Shown piece after piece: positions 32,374 through 32,479 of a stretch of DNA of 32,479 bases (position 1 is its first letter; the number at the start of each line of letters is the position of its first letter). Under the pieces are notes generated by a model. It was not told the origin of the DNA. It ran no database searches and saw nothing but the letters and a program-made list of their open reading frames with translations. The position numbers and the translations under genes are program-made. The stretch is from DASSWB01 sp035705495 (GTDB lineage: Bacteria; Bacteroidota; Bacteroidia; Flavobacteriales; Flavobacteriaceae). The DNA lies in NCBI GenBank assembly GCA_035705495.1, contig DASSWB010000016.1, forward strand, positions 1 through 32,479. The letters are read 5' to 3'.

Positions 32374-32479
32374 TTATTTTTCTCCTTTCAACATCCGTTC
32401 ATTCCCAAAAATATCTTTTTTTAGGTCGACGCTGAAATTATTTTCCTCCAAAAGCGCCGCCGTTTCTTTACCGAGATAC
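32374..32479 (-). CDS. prmC: Release-factor glutamine methyltransferase PrmC, C-terminus only
   Basis: The reverse strand shows an open frame entering from the right edge and ending in TAA at 32374-32376. The last 34 residues include YLGKETAALLEENNF and KDIFGNERMLKGEK. The pattern (E-x-L-L-x-x-x-x-F ... K-D-x-x-G-x-x-R-x-x-x-G) matches the C-terminus of PrmC/HemK proteins, which N5-methylate the glutamine of the GGQ motif in peptide release factors. The methyltransferase motifs such as NPPY lie outside the window, so identification rests on the tail only. Confidence 0.65.
   Translation of the reverse strand, partial: YLGKETAALLEENNFSVDLKKDIFGNERMLKGEK

Overview
The window looks like chromosomal DNA of a marine or soil Bacteroidota, most likely a Flavobacteriaceae member. 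Four things suggest this: high A+T; several exact or near matches to the Bacteroidota -7 promoter element TAnnTTTG; scarcity of Shine-Dalgarno sequences; and a protein set typical of that group (CorA, RecQ, DUF4230, DUF3037 with a HipA-like kinase, a 7(1)-knot DUF6150 protein, DUF3857 transglutaminase-like proteins, a PAS-LuxR regulator). No rRNA, tRNA, CRISPR, transposase or phage gene was seen. This is mostly core genome with envelope-directed accessory genes.

Layout. 1-5.4 kb: 5' part of corA (minus), then recQ, a small secreted repeat protein of the 7(1) septoil-knot type and an MscS-type channel, all plus. 5.4-9.9 kb: a TesA-like GDSL lipoprotein esterase divergent from a YbbA/YbbP-type ABC transporter, the classic tesA-ybbA-ybbP neighbourhood, followed by a GNAT acetyltransferase. 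9.9-15.2 kb: a COG2426 small membrane protein, a PAS histidine kinase with an eroded ATP-binding domain, lipoate-protein ligase with a clear terminator, an S41-type protein that appears to have lost its catalytic residues, and a bacterial PH-domain protein. 15.2-22.7 kb: a minus-strand three-gene secreted operon with overlapping genes: a 1097-residue TPR/MORN-repeat protein, an intact DUF3857 transglutaminase-like protein, and a paralogue without the catalytic residues. It is preceded by a miniature promoter, short ORF and terminator unit. 22.7-26 kb: a DUF4230 protein, an orphan PAS-LuxR regulator and a secreted protein made of four tandem ~135-residue repeats. 26-29.4 kb: a lipoprotein M3 peptidase (Dcp-like), then an overlapping HipA-like kinase/DUF3037 pair. 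29.4-32.5 kb: NAD-dependent DNA ligase (ligA), a double VOC-domain protein and the 3' end of prmC, all minus.

The most unusual non-coding structure is a set of three intergenic arrays of loosely related 7-bp units (624-735, 3464-3533, 29415-29570). The unit sequence drifts from one word to another while the 7-bp phase is kept. One array fills almost the whole gap between two convergent genes. A second repeat type, a symmetric pair of REP-like hairpins (32292-32361), lies between prmC and the VOC gene.

The most interesting proteins are the pseudoenzyme candidates (S41, histidine kinase and transglutaminase homologues that keep the fold but lack active-site residues), the knotted repeat protein, and the large MORN/transglutaminase operon. 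All functional calls come from reading motifs by eye; no database search was run.
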